Assembly: GCA_963740555.1 (NCBI GenBank) | Contig: CAVUES010000002.1 | Coordinates: forward strand, 1-28,134 | Origin: Mayfieldus sp963740555 | Lineage (GTDB): Bacteria > Actinomycetota > Thermoleophilia > Solirubrobacterales > 70-9 | Reading direction: 5' to 3' | DNA: 28,134 bases | In this document: positions 28,081-28,134 of the stretch, piece after piece | How positions within the stretch are numbered: the stretch's first letter is position 1 | How the letters are laid out: every line of letters begins with the position of its first letter | Program-made: the position numbers and the translations under genes | The notes under the pieces: model-generated | What the model was told of the DNA's origin: nothing | The model's input: only the letters and a program-made list of their open reading frames with translations | Databases searched by the model: none

Positions 28081-28134
28081 CCGGATTTGGCTTGCTCAAG
28101 CGATTTTCGTTGTTGGCAGGCATCAGGGGGTCAT

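Noticed and set aside
1..28134. rRNA genes or a replication origin
   Set aside because: No rRNA-like conserved stretches and no DnaA-box cluster or dnaA/dnaN genes were seen.

Overview
High-GC chromosomal DNA from an actinobacterium, most likely of the class Thermoleophilia (Solirubrobacterales-like). This is inferred from protein content and gene order, not from a database search. The best marker is a minus-strand run matching the widely conserved actinobacterial order tlyA - nadK - recN - steA - mctB/steB - pyrG - NUDIX - xerD (Rv1694 to Rv1701 in Mycobacterium tuberculosis). It is followed by mutM/fpg, recO, dgt and dnaG. Two tRNA genes (CAU anticodon and Asn) lie in the left part.

Layout. 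1-5.7 kb: tRNA(CAU), a small secreted or surface protein, an Hpt phosphotransfer protein overlapping a thioredoxin-fold lipoprotein, a short-chain dehydrogenase, a conserved unknown protein, a GT1 glycosyltransferase, tRNA-Asn, and an HTH-HTH-HNH protein. Four of these genes are split across frames, and about ten apparent single-base losses can be repaired by eye. 5.7-25.7 kb: eighteen minus-strand genes for DNA replication and repair (dnaG, recO, fpg, recN, xerD), nucleotide metabolism (dgt, pyrG, NUDIX, nadK), rRNA methylation (tlyA), division or envelope functions (steA, mctB/steB, a MraY/WecA-like transferase), peptidases and a DHA2-type exporter. Many neighbours overlap or nearly touch. 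pyrG, which should be essential, carries one frameshift. 25.8-28.1 kb: a small plus-strand membrane protein with a strong terminator, then a graveyard of integration events. The latter holds an integrase C-terminal remnant, 3' ends of tRNA-His and tRNA-Cys, two toxin-antitoxin loci (one toxin cut off at the tRNA-Cys fragment), and duplicated GTGCGCCAGT and GCGGT motifs.

The most unusual structure is a dispersed intergenic element with three copies (about 9285-9411, 12916-13045, 19264-19378). Each is a row of four triloop hairpins separated by short conserved linkers. Paired arms vary in a compensatory way between hairpins, and one copy is inverted. This looks like a REP/BIME-type repeat family and is the best candidate here for something undescribed.

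Most core gene calls are secure from motifs and synteny. Start codons are often GTG or TTG and several are chosen from overlaps. The split genes in the first 5.7 kb and in pyrG should be treated as possible sequence errors before being called pseudogenes.
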